Origin: Paracoccaceae bacterium
GTDB taxonomy: Bacteria; Pseudomonadota; Alphaproteobacteria; Rhodobacterales; Rhodobacteraceae
Assembly: GCA_003332035.1 (NCBI GenBank)
Contig: QOQI01000001.1
Location: 110,536-174,535, forward strand
DNA length: 64,000 nt
Direction: 5' to 3'
Shown here: in pieces, positions 47,344 through 58,103 of the stretch
Layout of the letters: each line of letters opens with the position of its first letter
How positions within the stretch are numbered: the stretch's first letter is position 1
Translations under genes and position numbers: made by a program
The notes under the pieces: model-generated
What the model was told of the DNA's origin: nothing
What the model saw: the letters and a program-made list of their open reading frames with translations, nothing else
The model's database searches: none

Positions 47344-47369
47344 AAAACCGTTAAACTTTTAAAGTTTAA
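47342..47369 (-). terminator. secA terminator (AT-rich stem plus T6)
   Basis: An inverted repeat TTAAACTTT (47351-47359) and AAAGTTTAA (47361-47369) overlaps the secA stop. On the minus strand it is followed by CGGTTTTTT, the T-run lying at 47342-47347. The stem is AT-only and so weak, but with the T-run it fits an intrinsic terminator. The AAACTTTA word also occurs in the neighbouring hairpin. Confidence 0.55.
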
Positions 47370-50053
47370 ACGTAGCGTCCATGACAATGTTTGAACTTTT
47401 TTCCTGATCCACATGGGCACTTTTCGTTTCGGCCGGTACTTTTCCAGTTTATAGGCATTTCTTTTTCAGAAGTATTATTTATGGCCAACCCATTGGCTTT
47501 AGGTTGCTCAATTTTTTGACTTTGCTCCTTCTGAGAGACCATTTGCTCAACAATAGCTTTCTGCTCTTCCTCTGTGAGCGGACGCACTTTCCCCATATGT
47601 TTTGTTACATCTAAGCGTAACGAGCCCAATAAACTTTCAAAAAGTTGGAATGCTTCATTTTTATACTCATTCAATGGATCCCTTTGTGCGTAACCGCGAA
47701 AACTAACCACACTTCTAAGATGCTCTAGTTTAAGTAAGTGTTCACGCCATTTCCGATCAATTGTTTGAAGTAAAATCTGTTTACAGATTTTACTCATATT
47801 TTCGGCACCAAACGATTTATTTTTCTCATCCATAAATTCGTCTACTGCGTTGCTTATACGGTCTCGGACAACTTCATTGTCAACACCGTCTTCTTCAGCC
47901 CACTCGACAATCGGTAGATTTACATTGAAAATGTCGTCCACGTAGTTTTTTAGATCTTCCGTTTCCCACTGTTCAGCATAGGCTTTGGCAGGCATGTATA
48001 GATCGACAGCGTCGTCTAAAACTTCTTCGCGCATATCCTCAATTATTTCACTGATTTCGGTTGACCTTAAAATCTCAAGGCGTTGTTCAAAAATTGCTTT
48101 TCTTTGATCGTTCATTACGTCATCAAATTTTAGCAATTGTTTTCTAATGTCAAAATTACGTCCTTCAACTTTTGCTTGAGCTCTTTCTAAGGATTTATTT
48201 ACCCATGGATGAACGATTGCTTCACCTTCCTCCATGCCTAAAGTTGAAAGGACTTTGTCTAAGCGTTCAGATCCAAAAATACGCATTAAATCATCTTCGA
48301 GGCTTAGAAAAAAAGATGAACGCCCAGCATCGCCCTGACGACCAGACCGGCCACGAAGTTGATTATCAATTCTACGGCTTTCATGTCTTTCTGTTGCAAG
48401 TACAAATAAACCACCTGCACTTAAAACTTTTTCTCTTTCACCAGAGTGAGACGCTTCAATTTCGGCGCGTAATTTTTCGGGGTCTTCATTTGGATTTTTT
48501 GCTAAAGACTCGAGCACTTTCATTTCCACATTACCGCCGAGTTGAATATCTGTTCCTCGCCCAGCCATGTTTGTCGCTATCGTCACGGCCCCAAGTTTCC
48601 CAGCGTCCCCAATAATTTGAGCTTCTTGTTCGTGCTGTCTTGCATTTAGAACGTTGTGATTTACTTTTTCTTTTTTAAGCATTTCTGATAGAAGTTCAGA
48701 TTTTTCTATAGAGGTTGTTCCAACTAATACAGGTTGTCCCTTATTATTGGCTTCCTTAACCTCTTCAATAATAGCTATATATTTTTCAGCAGTAGTTCGG
48801 TAAACTTTGTCATCTTCATCTATGCGCGTGATAGGCCGGTTAGTTGGAACTTCTACCACTCCTAGTTTATAGATTTCTTTAAATTCTTCAGCTTCAGTTG
48901 CTGCTGTCCCTGTCATACCTGATAATTTATCATACAAGCGGAAATAATTTTGAAATGTTACACTGGCTAAGGTTACGTTTTCTGATTGTATTGAACAGTT
49001 CTCCTTCGCCTCTATAGCTTGATGGAGCCCTTCAGAAAGGCGACGTCCTGGCATCATACGTCCGGTAAACTCATCGATTAATACTACTTCGTCAGATCTG
49101 ACTATATAATCTTTATCCTTTGTGAATAGCTTATGCGCCCTCAGGCCTTGATTAACGTGGTGAACAATGGTTGTGCTTTCTGGATCATACAGGGATTGCC
49201 CATCTGGTAATATGCCTTCTGATAGCAATGTTTCCTCTAAATAATCATTACCTTCATCTGTAAACGTTACGGCTCTTGTTTTTTCGTCAATTGTGAAGTG
49301 AACATCTTCCAAAGAGGGTATTAAGTTATCAATGGTTTGATACATTTCACTTCGATCCTCCGCTGGCCCTGAAATTATCAGTGGAGTTCGTGCCTCATCA
49401 ACCAGAATACTGTCAACTTCATCGACTATAGCAAAATAATGATATTTTTGATTCATCTGATCGATTTCACTTTTCATATTATCTCTAAGATAATCGAAGC
49501 CTAATTCATTATTTGTTGTGTAAGTTATATCGCACTTGTAGGCAGATAATTTTTCGTCATCTGTTTGTTGTGGATGGACAACACCAGTTGTCATGCCCAT
49601 TGATCCATATACTTTCGACATCCAGTCTGCATCACGCTTTGCCAAATAATCATTTACCGTTACGATATGAACGCCTTTGCCTGCTAAGGCATTCAAATAG
49701 GCAGGAAAGGTTGCAACAAGGGTTTTACCCTCCCCAGTTTTCATTTCTGAAATATTACCTTGATGGAGAAAAATTCCCCCCATTAATTGGGTGTCAAATG
49801 CGCGGAGGCCAAGTGAACGCTTTGCCGCTTCACGACAGTTAGCAAACGCCTCGGGCAAAAGAGAGTCCAGCGTCTCACCATTTTTGTAGCGGTCTTTTAA
49901 TTCATCAGTTTTTTCAATTAATGCCTCATCTGGGAATTTTTCAAAATCGACTTCAAGTGAGTTGATTTTATCAACAATTGGCTGGATATTTTTTATCTTT
50001 CGGTCATTTGATGAACCAAAAGCTGCTCTAGCAAGTTTTCCAAATCCCAGCAT
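47366..50053 (-). CDS. secA: Preprotein translocase ATPase SecA
   Basis: Motor ATPase driving post-translational export through SecYEG (895 residues). The Walker A region is [11 protein letters not shown] near residue 105. DEAD-box-like [11 protein letters not shown] and the family GRSGRQGD motif follow. A C-terminal SEC-C zinc motif, [17 protein letters not shown], closes the protein and binds SecB. RBS GGAG precedes the ATG. Divergent from argJ. Confidence 0.97.
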   Translation of the reverse strand: MLGFGKLARAAFGSSNDRKIKNIQPIVDKINSLEVDFEKFPDEALIEKTDELKDRYKNGETLDSLLPEAFANCREAAKRSLGLRAFDTQLMGGIFLHQGNISEMKTGEGKTLVATFPAYLNALAGKGVHIVTVNDYLAKRDADWMSKVYGSMGMTTGVVHPQQTDDEKLSAYKCDITYTTNNELGFDYLRDNMKSEIDQMNQKYHYFAIVDEVDSILVDEARTPLIISGPAEDRSEMYQTIDNLIPSLEDVHFTIDEKTRAVTFTDEGNDYLEETLLSEGILPDGQSLYDPESTTIVHHVNQGLRAHKLFTKDKDYIVRSDEVVLIDEFTGRMMPGRRLSEGLHQAIEAKENCSIQSENVTLASVTFQNYFRLYDKLSGMTGTAATEAEEFKEIYKLGVVEVPTNRPITRIDEDDKVYRTTAEKYIAIIEEVKEANNKGQPVLVGTTSIEKSELLSEMLKKEKVNHNVLNARQHEQEAQIIGDAGKLGAVTIATNMAGRGTDIQLGGNVEMKVLESLAKNPNEDPEKLRAEIEASHSGEREKVLSAGGLFVLATERHESRRIDNQLRGRSGRQGDAGRSSFFLSLEDDLMRIFGSERLDKVLSTLGMEEGEAIVHPWVNKSLERAQAKVEGRNFDIRKQLLKFDDVMNDQRKAIFEQRLEILRSTEISEIIEDMREEVLDDAVDLYMPAKAYAEQWETEDLKNYVDDIFNVNLPIVEWAEEDGVDNEVVRDRISNAVDEFMDEKNKSFGAENMSKICKQILLQTIDRKWREHLLKLEHLRSVVSFRGYAQRDPLNEYKNEAFQLFESLLGSLRLDVTKHMGKVRPLTEEEQKAIVEQMVSQKEQSQKIEQPKANGLAINNTSEKEMPINWKSTGRNEKCPCGSGKKFKHCHGRYV

Positions 50054-50156
50054 TTTTTCTCCAATTATTTAACTTGCATAGACACTTTTTATAGCCTTGC
50101 TTGATAGTAAAACTCAAACTAGGAATTAGGTAAGCATTACGCGCTGCTCTTAAGCG

Positions 50157-50184
50157 ATTTAAGGGCCCCGCATAGTGGTGTCAA
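50157..50184 (-). promoter_or_regulatory. secA promoter
   Basis: On the minus strand a consensus TTGACA (50179-50184), a 16-base spacer rich in GC, and TTAAAT (50157-50162) form a sigma70-type promoter. The leader to the secA ATG is about 100 bases. The -35 is perfect and the -10 is moderate. Confidence 0.6.
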
Positions 50185-50273
50185 CGCTAGCGCAAAAAAC
50201 ATCATTAATTTATAGGTAAATTTATGACAAAATTAACACCCAAAAATCCAAAATTTTATTGCGGGAGAAATAA

Positions 50274-51506
50274 ATGTCCAAAATAGAAAAGGTCTCACCG
50301 CTCGCACCAGTGAGTTTTCCAGATATACCTGCAATAAAAGGTGTAAACTTTTCTACAGCTTCAGCTGGTATTAAGTACCAGGGTCGAAGTGATGTAATGT
50401 TGGTAATTTTGGACCCTGGGACAGAAATTGCAGGTGTTTTTACATCTTCTTCTACAAGATCTTTTGCTGTTATAGATTGTGAGGAAAAAATCCACCTAAA
50501 AGATAGTTCGTTAGGGGCTGCGATAGTTGTAAATTCAGGCAATGCTAACGCATTTACAGGTTTTCGGGGAAAGGTTTCAGTAGAAGCGATTACTTCGGCA
50601 GTATCAGAAGTTTTAAATATACCCCAGTCTAGGGTATTTTCTTCTTCAACTGGTGTAATTGGTGAGGAAATGCCACACAATTTGGTCATTGATGTCTTGA
50701 ACAAAATGGCAGCTGACAAATCTGAACATGGTATCCGGGAAGCCGCTGAAGCAATTATGACCACAGACACATATCCCAAAGGCTCCGTTATAAAAGTTTT
50801 AACCGATGAAGGTGAAGTCACTATCGCGGGGATTGCTAAAGGTTCAGGGATGATTGCCCCAAATATGGCTACAATGTTAGTTTACTTATTTACCGATGCA
50901 TCTATCGAAAAAGAAGTGTTGCAGTCTTATCTATCTGTAATAAATGATAAAACTTTTAATTCAATTTCAGTCGATGGGGATACGTCCACATCTGATACCG
51001 TTTTGATAGCTGCGACGGGAAAATCAGGCATAAGTATAGGAAAGAACCAGAGAAATTTTTCACAAGGTTTGACTTCTCTTATGACTGATTTGGCACATCA
51101 AGTAGTTAGGGATGGAGAAGGAGCATCAAAGTTTGTTGAAATAAATATTTTGAATGCAAAAAATAAGGCTGACGCAAAAACCCTTGCAAAGTCTATTGCT
51201 AATTCCCCTCTAGTTAAAACTGCTATAGCGGGTGAAGATCCCAATTGGGGAAGAATTATTATGGCAATAGGTAAATCTGGTGCTCATGCTGAAAGAGATA
51301 AATTAAAAATATTTTTTGGTGATATATTGGTTGCAGAAAATGGCTGGGTAGCTCCAAATTATTCGGAGGAACTAGGTGCGCAGTACATGAAAAACTCCAA
51401 AATAATAATCTCTGTAGATTTAGGTCTTGGAAGAGGTAGCACCACTTTTTGGACCTGTGATTTTACGAGTGAGTATATAAGTATTAATTCGGATTATCGT
51501 TCATGA
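50274..51506 (+). CDS. argJ: Bifunctional glutamate N-acetyltransferase/amino-acid acetyltransferase ArgJ
   Basis: Ornithine acetyltransferase that recycles the acetyl group in arginine synthesis and, in bifunctional forms, also makes N-acetylglutamate. The self-cleavage site is the Ala-Thr bond with nucleophile T200 in PNMATMLVYL. Length is 410 residues. It overlaps mutT by 4 bases. GGGAGA lies shortly before the ATG. Whether it is mono- or bifunctional cannot be told from sequence alone. Confidence 0.93.
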   Translation: MSKIEKVSPLAPVSFPDIPAIKGVNFSTASAGIKYQGRSDVMLVILDPGTEIAGVFTSSSTRSFAVIDCEEKIHLKDSSLGAAIVVNSGNANAFTGFRGKVSVEAITSAVSEVLNIPQSRVFSSSTGVIGEEMPHNLVIDVLNKMAADKSEHGIREAAEAIMTTDTYPKGSVIKVLTDEGEVTIAGIAKGSGMIAPNMATMLVYLFTDASIEKEVLQSYLSVINDKTFNSISVDGDTSTSDTVLIAATGKSGISIGKNQRNFSQGLTSLMTDLAHQVVRDGEGASKFVEINILNAKNKADAKTLAKSIANSPLVKTAIAGEDPNWGRIIMAIGKSGAHAERDKLKIFFGDILVAENGWVAPNYSEELGAQYMKNSKIIISVDLGLGRGSTTFWTCDFTSEYISINSDYRS

Positions 51507-51901
51507 AAACAATTTTGGTTTCAGCAGTCGCCTTAATAGATAAAGATGGTAGGATTTTAATAGCAAAGCGACCCGATGGAAAATCCATGGCTGGCTTGTG
51601 GGAGTTTCCTGGTGGCAAAGTTGAACTTGGAGAAACACCAGAACAAGCTTTGGTGCGAGAGTTATCAGAGGAGTTGGGCATTAAGACCTGGAATAGTTGT
51701 CTCGCTCCATTGACATTTGCAAGTCATGCGTACGAAGATTTTCACTTATTGATGCCGTTATTCGTCTGTCGAAAATGGGAAGGAATTGTAATACCAAAAG
51801 AAGAACAGGAATTGAAATGGGTGTATTCAAACGAACTGAAAAATTACCCTATGCCTCCAGCTGATAAACCTTTGATACCAATTCTTCGAGACTGGATTTA
51901 A
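51503..51901 (+). CDS. mutT: 8-oxo-dGTP diphosphatase MutT (Nudix)
   Basis: Nudix hydrolase (132 residues) that removes oxidised 8-oxo-dGTP from the nucleotide pool. The Nudix box GGKVELGETPEQALVRELSEELGI lies at residues about 37-60. It follows argJ with an ATGA overlap, a pairing common in alphaproteobacteria. Converges on infB 28 bases later. Confidence 0.9.
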   Translation: MKTILVSAVALIDKDGRILIAKRPDGKSMAGLWEFPGGKVELGETPEQALVRELSEELGIKTWNSCLAPLTFASHAYEDFHLLMPLFVCRKWEGIVIPKEEQELKWVYSNELKNYPMPPADKPLIPILRDWI

Positions 51902-51929
51902 TCGATTTAATTTTTTCTAGGAGAAATTT

Positions 51930-54428
51930 TTAATCTAACTTTCGAGCAATCTCTTCCCGCTCAAAAATTTCTATGACGTCATCGGCCCGGATATCCTCGT
52001 AATTCTCAAAGGCCATGCCGCATTCCTGTCCTGATTGAACTTCAGGTACTTCATCTTTGAATCTTTTGAGAGTTTTCAAGGTTCCTTCATGGATAACAAC
52101 GTTATCGCGAAGCAAGCGGACCCCTGCACTTCTTCTGGCCACTCCTTCTGTTACAAGGCATCCAGCAACTTTCCCAACACCCGATACTTTGAATACTTCT
52201 TTGATTTGAGAATAACCAATAAAATTTTCTCGAATTTCTGCCGACAGAAGACCAGAAGCTGCCGCCTTAACATCATCAACCAAATCATAAATTATAGAAT
52301 AATAGCGTATTTCAACACCTTTTTGATTTGCAGAATTTCTAGCAGAAGCGTTGGCTCTGACATTAAACCCCATAACAGGTGCGCCTGATGCCTCAGCCAA
52401 GCCGACATCTGTATCCGTTATAGCGCCTACCCCATAATGTAAAACTCGCACTCTAACTTCGTCGTTACCAATTTTTTCCATAGCTTGAACAATTGCTTCT
52501 GCGGAACCTTGAACATCAGCCTTAACAAGAATAGGCATTTCGGTTACGTTTTCATCCTCTTTTGCTTTGGCCATTAGTTGTTCAAGTGACGTTCCGGCAC
52601 CAGCCAAAGCACGTTTTTCTTTGGCGGCACTTTCGCGATATTCAGAAATCTCTCGGGCTTGTGCTTCTGTTTCAACGACATTTACCACATCACCTGCTTC
52701 AGGTGTTCCGTTCAAACCGAGTACTTCAACTGGTACTGATGGCCCAGCCTCTTTAACGCGTTCATTTTTGTCATTGATTAGCGCGCGCACTTTTCCCCAT
52801 TGTTCTCCCACAACAAAAATATCGCCCTGTTTTAAAGTTCCATTTTGAACAAGAACAGTCGCCACTGGACCGCGTCCTACGTCCAACTGGGCTTCGATAA
52901 CCGCTCCATGAGCCGCTCTCTTAGTATTTGCTTTGAGCTCCAAAATTTCAGCTTGTAAAGCGATTGCCTCTAATAGCTCATCAAGACCCTTCCCGGTTAT
53001 AGCAGAAACCTCTACATCCTGCACTTCCCCGGACATCGCTTCTACTATTACTTCGTGTTGTAGTAATTCTGTTCGCACTTTATCTGGATTTGCTTCCGGT
53101 TTGTCACACTTATTAATGGCAACAATCATGGGTACTTTAGCGGCTTTAGCATGGTTTATAGCCTCTACCGTTTGAGGCATTACACTGTCATCTGCAGCGA
53201 CGACCAAAACTACAATATCAGTTACTTGAGCGCCTCTTGAACGCATTGAGGTAAAGGCTGCGTGGCCAGGTGTGTCTAAAAATGAAAGGATAGTACCATC
53301 TTTGATTTTAACTTGATAAGCTCCAATATGCTGAGTAATACCCCCAGCTTCGCCCGAAACAACTTTGGCATTTCTTATTGAATCCAAAAGAGAAGTTTTC
53401 CCGTGGTCGACGTGCCCCATAATCGTAATCACAGGAGGCCTAGGCTTTAGGTCTTCAGGCTTGTCTTCAATTTCAGTGATTGCGTCTTCCACATCAGAAG
53501 CAGAAACCCTAACAATTTTATGGCCAAACTCCTCGATTATAAGTTCAGCGGTATCTGCGTCTATGACCTGGTTTTGCGTGACCATCATTCCCATTTTCAT
53601 CAATGATTTAACAACGTCTGCCGATCTTTCTGCCATTCGATTTGCAAGTTCGGAAACAATAATTGCTTCAGGGACTTGCACATCTCTAACAATTTTTTCT
53701 CTTTCTTGAGTTTGGCCCATAGCTTTTTGTCTGGCTCGTTCTTGCTTTCGCTTCATCGCAGCCATGGATTTTTGACGACCTCGATCTCCGCCATCAAGAG
53801 CTTGGCTTAATGTTAGTTTGCCAGAACGCCGACCTTCATCACCTCGTCCTCGTCCAGTGGATCTTTCATCGCCTTCGCGGTCTTTTTTCCTAGCGCTTGG
53901 AGATGTTGGGCGAGCATTTTTTTGATCGCTGAAATCTCTTCGTTGTGGAGCATCTGCTTTAGTTGCAGTTTTTGCTTCTACTGCAGCTTTTTTAGCTTGC
54001 TCTTCTTCCTGTTTTTTAGCAGCTTCAGCTTGAGCTTCTTTTTCACTCTCAATTTCTTCAGCCTTTTTTAATTCCCGTTGCTTGTTTTCTTGTTCAAGCC
54101 GTCTTTGCTCTCTTTCTTGTTCGCGTTCTTTGGCGCTGGCTTCACGTTGAGCAACCTCGTCCGCTTCTCTTGCTTTGGCGGCCTGAAGCGCTTTTAATCG
54201 GCGCTCCATCTCTGTGTCTGTTATTCCCGAAGCAAGGCCTTTAGTGCCATCTCTGTTTGATGATTGAATGCTAGTTTTGGATGTCCCTGCTTTTGGGACA
54301 ACTACTCTCTTTCTCTTTGTTTCCACGACAACATTTTTAGAGCGCCCATGACTAAAGCTCTGTTTTACGTTACTAGCCCTTGGCCCACTTCGGACACCCA
54401 AGGTTTTTTTTCCATCATTTTCGCTCAT
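51930..54428 (-). CDS. infB: Translation initiation factor IF-2 InfB
   Basis: GTPase that places initiator tRNA on the 30S subunit (832 residues). A charged low-complexity N-terminal region (to about 240) is followed by the GTPase motifs [20 protein letters not shown] and NKCDKP, then the C-terminal fMet-tRNA domains. It overlaps ylxR by 4 bases (ATGA). It is the last gene of the rimP-nusA-ylxR-infB operon. Confidence 0.97.
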   Translation of the reverse strand: MSENDGKKTLGVRSGPRASNVKQSFSHGRSKNVVVETKRKRVVVPKAGTSKTSIQSSNRDGTKGLASGITDTEMERRLKALQAAKAREADEVAQREASAKEREQEREQRRLEQENKQRELKKAEEIESEKEAQAEAAKKQEEEQAKKAAVEAKTATKADAPQRRDFSDQKNARPTSPSARKKDREGDERSTGRGRGDEGRRSGKLTLSQALDGGDRGRQKSMAAMKRKQERARQKAMGQTQEREKIVRDVQVPEAIIVSELANRMAERSADVVKSLMKMGMMVTQNQVIDADTAELIIEEFGHKIVRVSASDVEDAITEIEDKPEDLKPRPPVITIMGHVDHGKTSLLDSIRNAKVVSGEAGGITQHIGAYQVKIKDGTILSFLDTPGHAAFTSMRSRGAQVTDIVVLVVAADDSVMPQTVEAINHAKAAKVPMIVAINKCDKPEANPDKVRTELLQHEVIVEAMSGEVQDVEVSAITGKGLDELLEAIALQAEILELKANTKRAAHGAVIEAQLDVGRGPVATVLVQNGTLKQGDIFVVGEQWGKVRALINDKNERVKEAGPSVPVEVLGLNGTPEAGDVVNVVETEAQAREISEYRESAAKEKRALAGAGTSLEQLMAKAKEDENVTEMPILVKADVQGSAEAIVQAMEKIGNDEVRVRVLHYGVGAITDTDVGLAEASGAPVMGFNVRANASARNSANQKGVEIRYYSIIYDLVDDVKAAASGLLSAEIRENFIGYSQIKEVFKVSGVGKVAGCLVTEGVARRSAGVRLLRDNVVIHEGTLKTLKRFKDEVPEVQSGQECGMAFENYEDIRADDVIEIFEREEIARKLD

Positions 54429-55048
54429 TTAGACGTTTCATCCTTTCGAAAAGAATTTTGATCTTTTACGATGCGCAATCCTTTGAGGCGCTGAGCATCT
54501 TCTACTATACGTTGAGTTAAACCACCAGATGCTAGTGCGCAGTGAGTAATATTTTCTCGCCCGAAGGCTTTTCCAAGTTCTTTTGAGCTAAGCCAACCTA
54601 TGAAACTTCCGTCACTAGGCGTTCGTAACCGCGACTTTTCTCGATTAGAGCCATCGCTCGATTGGATTAAAACTTCTGCAATATCTTTTTTAAGCCAATC
54701 TTTTACTTTCTCATATCCACAAATGCACTGACCAGATTTTCGCGATAAGCCTATAAGCTTAATGATGCGGTTTGCTATTAAAATTTCGACGTGGTCAGCT
54801 AAATTCTCCAAACACTCGGCACTTTGGTTTGCAGCTCGAGAAAATAGCTTACTTTTTTCTGCTTTGAGAATTGCAGAGCGATCAGCTTTAACCCATATAC
54901 CCCGCCCCGGTAATTTATTTTCAGGATCAGGGAATATCATGCTGTTAGGCCCCAAAACAAAGCGTACCAAGTCACTCTTTGCTAGCACCTTACCTGTGGC
55001 GATGCACTTTCGCTCCGATACTTTGAATTTTTCTGCAAACGAAATCAT
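54425..55048 (-). CDS. ylxR: YlxR (DUF448) RNA-binding protein with L7Ae-like C-terminal domain
   Basis: Small RNA-binding protein of 207 residues. The YlxR domain at the N-terminus (about 1-80) has GRGIWV, and a C-terminal L7Ae/YlxQ-like segment follows (about 90-185). The fused form is usual in alphaproteobacteria. It lies between nusA and infB (8 bases from nusA, 4-base overlap with infB). A role in ribosome or RNA metabolism is inferred from the operon. Confidence 0.87.
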   Translation of the reverse strand: MISFAEKFKVSERKCIATGKVLAKSDLVRFVLGPNSMIFPDPENKLPGRGIWVKADRSAILKAEKSKLFSRAANQSAECLENLADHVEILIANRIIKLIGLSRKSGQCICGYEKVKDWLKKDIAEVLIQSSDGSNREKSRLRTPSDGSFIGWLSSKELGKAFGRENITHCALASGGLTQRIVEDAQRLKGLRIVKDQNSFRKDETSK

Positions 55049-55056
55049 ATAGCGGG

Positions 55057-56649
55057 TTACTCTTCAATATCCTCATTGCTCGGCACGAGGTCGTCTGGGT
55101 TAACCCATCCCAACATAACACGAGCTGTCATTACCATATCTTGAGCTTCTTCCAAGCTTAAATCGAACTTTTCAAGTATACCGTCGTCTTTTACTCTTTC
55201 ACCATCAACGGTGGTCCAACCTCCTGCCAGCTCCCAGTCAGCACAGGTGGCAAATTCATCTAGATTTTTTACGCCATCTTCCGCTAAAGCTTCTAGCATT
55301 TGGGGAGATAAACCTTCAAAATTTATAAGACTTTCTTCAACCCCAAGTTCTTTCGCACGTTCCAGAGCTTTATTTGCTTGCTCTTCAAGAAATTCTTTAG
55401 CACGAGTTTGAAGTTCTTGCGCAGTATCTTCGTCAACACCATCTATGACGAGCAATTCATCTATTTCAACATACGCGACCTCTTCTAAATTAGCGAAACC
55501 TTCGGAAACTAACAGCTGAGCAAAAAACTCATCAACATCCAAAGTTTCGATAAATAATTGAGTTCGCTCTTCAAATTCTTTCTGCCTTCGAGCACTTTCT
55601 TCTGCCTCAGTCATTATATCTATATCTAGATTTGTTAGTTGGCTTGCTAAACGTACGTTTTGTCCTCGACGGCCGATGGCTAATGAAAGTTGCTCTTCTG
55701 GAACTACAACTTCGATTTTTCCTGCTTCCTCATCCAGAACAACTTTACTTACTTCAGCCGGCTGCAGCGCGTTAACTAAAAATGTTGGCTGATCGTCATT
55801 CCATGGGATAATATCAATTTTTTCTCCTTGCAGCTCATTTACTACAGCCTGAACTCTGCTGCCCCGCATCCCGACACAAGCCCCAACAGGATCAATTGTG
55901 GTATCAGTGGTAAAAACAGCAATTTTTGCACGAGACCCTGGATCTCGAGCTACAGACTTAATTTCAATGATACCTTCATAAATTTCTGGTACCTCCATTT
56001 TAAATAATTCAGCCATAAACATAGGGTCTGTTCGTGACAAAAATATCTGAGGTCCTCTTGTTTCTCTTCTCACATCCTTAATATAACAACGGATTCGGTC
56101 ATTTGGGCGGTAGCTTTCTCGTCCAATTTTTTCAGTACGTCTTAGAATTGCCTCGCCGCGCCCTACATCAACGACAACATTTCCATACTCCTCTCGCTTA
56201 ACAACTCCATTAATTATAGTTCCGGCGCGATCTTGAAATTCTTCATATTGGCGATCTCGTTCTGCCTCACGGACCTTTTGCAAGATAACTTGCTTAGCGG
56301 ATTGAGCAGCTATTCTTCCCATATCAACAGGGGGTATTTCTTCAATATATTGCTGTCCAACTTCTGGATTTTCCATATATTGTTTTGCTTGATCAACAGT
56401 CATTTCAGCCTGGTAGTTTTCTAATTCTTCTTCAGTGACTACTGTACGAACCCGGGTAAACGCTGCACGGCCTGTCTTTCTATCAATCGACACACGTATA
56501 TCCATTTCTGAACCATATCTAGACTTGGCTGCGCGGGCGAGGCTTTCTTCCATGGCTTCTATTACCAAGCTTGGGTCAATCATTTTTTCTCGAGCAACAG
56601 CTTCTGCTGTCTGTAAAAGCTCAAGCTGATTTGCAGAAGTAATGGCCAT
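55057..56649 (-). CDS. nusA: Transcription termination/antitermination factor NusA
   Basis: RNA polymerase accessory protein of 530 residues for pausing, termination and antitermination. An N-terminal RNAP-binding domain is followed by S1 (about 135-200), two KH domains (to about 345; GACVGMRGSRVQAV is a KH loop), and C-terminal acidic repeats with ELQTRAKEFLEEQ. Its ATG overlaps the rimP stop by one base. Downstream is ylxR at 8 bases. Confidence 0.97.
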   Translation of the reverse strand: MAITSANQLELLQTAEAVAREKMIDPSLVIEAMEESLARAAKSRYGSEMDIRVSIDRKTGRAAFTRVRTVVTEEELENYQAEMTVDQAKQYMENPEVGQQYIEEIPPVDMGRIAAQSAKQVILQKVREAERDRQYEEFQDRAGTIINGVVKREEYGNVVVDVGRGEAILRRTEKIGRESYRPNDRIRCYIKDVRRETRGPQIFLSRTDPMFMAELFKMEVPEIYEGIIEIKSVARDPGSRAKIAVFTTDTTIDPVGACVGMRGSRVQAVVNELQGEKIDIIPWNDDQPTFLVNALQPAEVSKVVLDEEAGKIEVVVPEEQLSLAIGRRGQNVRLASQLTNLDIDIMTEAEESARRQKEFEERTQLFIETLDVDEFFAQLLVSEGFANLEEVAYVEIDELLVIDGVDEDTAQELQTRAKEFLEEQANKALERAKELGVEESLINFEGLSPQMLEALAEDGVKNLDEFATCADWELAGGWTTVDGERVKDDGILEKFDLSLEEAQDMVMTARVMLGWVNPDDLVPSNEDIEE

Positions 56650-57224
56650 TATTCAATCTCCTCTAACCGTTCGGTTTCAATTGTATCAAAATTTTTGTCA
56701 TCAAAATTTTGGTTTATTTTTCTTTGTTTTAACATTTCTTTAATTAAATCATCAGTTAATACGAGCTTGGCTTCAGCAAGCCAGTTAAATTCCAGACCGA
56801 TAGTACCTTCGTCTAGATTAATTAAAATTTCTGAACCATTGATCCCGGCCAGTGTTCCCCTAAATCGTTTTCGACCATCAATTAGATCTACTGTTTCGAT
56901 CTTGGCTTCATAACCTTCGAATTCTTCAAAATCTTTAATTCTGGTAAGTGGGCGGTCAATACCTGGACTTGATACCTCAAGGTTGTATGCATCTAAAATT
57001 GGATCTTCGACATCAAGCACAGCGCTTATAGCCGTAGATATTTCTGCACATTCATCAACATTTATATATCCGTTTGGTTGGGCCGCCATTATTTGTAAAG
57101 TTATCTCTTTGTTACTCATTAATCTTAAGCGAACCAATTCAAACCCCATGTCTGAGATAACGGGGTTGATGATTTCTAACAGCTTTTTTTCAATAGCTGA
57201 CTTAGCAATTAACTCGTTTGTCAT
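56649..57224 (-). CDS. rimP: Ribosome maturation factor RimP
   Basis: Assists 30S subunit maturation (191 residues). The N-terminal alpha/beta domain and C-terminal SH3-like domain are both present; [11 protein letters not shown] is the family signature near residue 88. The start at ATG 57224 is preceded by GGGA; the frame runs upstream to 57290, but that part would be coded by a terminator hairpin. It heads the operon and is under the attenuator leader. Confidence 0.94.
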   Translation of the reverse strand: MTNELIAKSAIEKKLLEIINPVISDMGFELVRLRLMSNKEITLQIMAAQPNGYINVDECAEISTAISAVLDVEDPILDAYNLEVSSPGIDRPLTRIKDFEEFEGYEAKIETVDLIDGRKRFRGTLAGINGSEILINLDEGTIGLEFNWLAEAKLVLTDDLIKEMLKQRKINQNFDDKNFDTIETERLEEIE

Positions 57225-57237
57225 TTTTCCCAAGCAT

Positions 57238-57300
57238 AAAAAAACGGGCCGGCGGCCCGCTGGATTTTTTCGGTGGAGTGCGTAGTGCACACCGCTGTTG
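57238..57300 (-). promoter_or_regulatory. rimP leader: attenuator hairpin with U-tract
   Basis: Just before rimP (13 bases from its ATG), on the minus strand, a GC stem CGGGCC (57254-57259) and GGCCCG (57245-57250) with a 3-base loop is followed by seven T's (57238-57244). Upstream is a second, imperfect stem built on GTGC and GCAC, around 57273-57293. This matches the kind of element called the rimP leader, a predicted alphaproteobacterial attenuator. It would set how much transcription enters rimP-nusA-infB. Confidence 0.72.
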
Positions 57301-57305
57301 GACGC

Positions 57306-57334
57306 GATATATTTTGATTCAATACTTTTTGCAA
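57306..57334 (-). promoter_or_regulatory. rimP operon promoter
   Basis: On the minus strand, TTGCAA (57329-57334), a 17-base spacer and TATATC (57306-57311) make a good sigma70 promoter. Its start point would place the attenuator leader directly at the 5' end of the message. Confidence 0.6.
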
Positions 57335-57408
57335 GTCACCATTTGAACATTAGTCATTTTATGTCAAAAGAAATAGAAACCTGAGTGGACTTGGAGTTAG
57401 TATTCATA

Positions 57409-58098
57409 ATGGATTATTTAGGCAATAATGAACTCCACGCTATCTGGTTATCTGTAAAGGTTGCTTTTGTTTCGTTGATTTTCTTAATTCCGATTGGTTT
57501 ATTGATTTCACATTTACTATCGCGAAAAGAATTTTATGGGCGGAGTTTTTTGGATGCACTTGTTCACTTACCTTTAGTGCTTCCACCAGTTGTCACAGGT
57601 TATTTTCTGTTAATACTTTTTGGTAGAAATGGGCCAATAGGCAAACTTTTTGAATATTTATTTAATTTTAGCTTTGCCTTCCAATGGACAGGAGCAGTAC
57701 TTGCGGCATTTTTTATGTCTCTACCACTTATGGTGAGGTCGCTCCGACTCTCGCAAGATCTAATTAATCCAAAATTAGAACAAGTGGCAGGCACTTTGGG
57801 CGCCTCTCCTATTCGAGTGTATTTAACAATAACGGTTCCTTTAATGCTCCCTGGTTTAGTTACAGGCTCAATCTTATCTTTTGCAAAAGCAATGGGTGAA
57901 TTCGGTGCAACTATAACTTTTGTTTCAAATATACCCGGACGTACCCAAACCATTCCATCATCCATCTACTCCAACCTTCAAGTTCCTGGAGCTGAAACGG
58001 TTGTGATCTATTTGGTTCTGGTGTCTGCAACTATCTCAATAGTGTCTTTGCTTTTTTCTGATTGGATTACCAAGAAAATATCTGAGAGGATTGGCTGA
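57409..58098 (+). CDS. modB: Molybdate ABC transporter permease ModB
   Basis: Inner-membrane permease of a molybdate/tungstate importer (229 residues from ATG 57409). Hydrophobic helices and the EAA-type region QVAGTLGASPIRVYLTITVPLMLPG are present. Upstream in-frame GTG 57385 or TTG 57391 are possible; a GGAG is 12 bases before the ATG. modC follows after 5 bases. No modA lies upstream; the region holds the divergent rimP leader. Confidence 0.85.
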   Translation: MDYLGNNELHAIWLSVKVAFVSLIFLIPIGLLISHLLSRKEFYGRSFLDALVHLPLVLPPVVTGYFLLILFGRNGPIGKLFEYLFNFSFAFQWTGAVLAAFFMSLPLMVRSLRLSQDLINPKLEQVAGTLGASPIRVYLTITVPLMLPGLVTGSILSFAKAMGEFGATITFVSNIPGRTQTIPSSIYSNLQVPGAETVVIYLVLVSATISIVSLLFSDWITKKISERIG

Positions 58099-58103
58099 CT
58101 GTT

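Noticed and set aside
50224..50286. 20-residue open frame (MTKLTPKNPKFYCG...) before argJ, a possible leader peptide
   Set aside because: It contains a single Arg codon and no attenuator hairpin, so there is no support for an arginine leader.
50222..50821. 199-residue minus-strand open frame over argJ
   Set aside because: Shadow of argJ, whose self-cleavage motif and RBS are on the plus strand.
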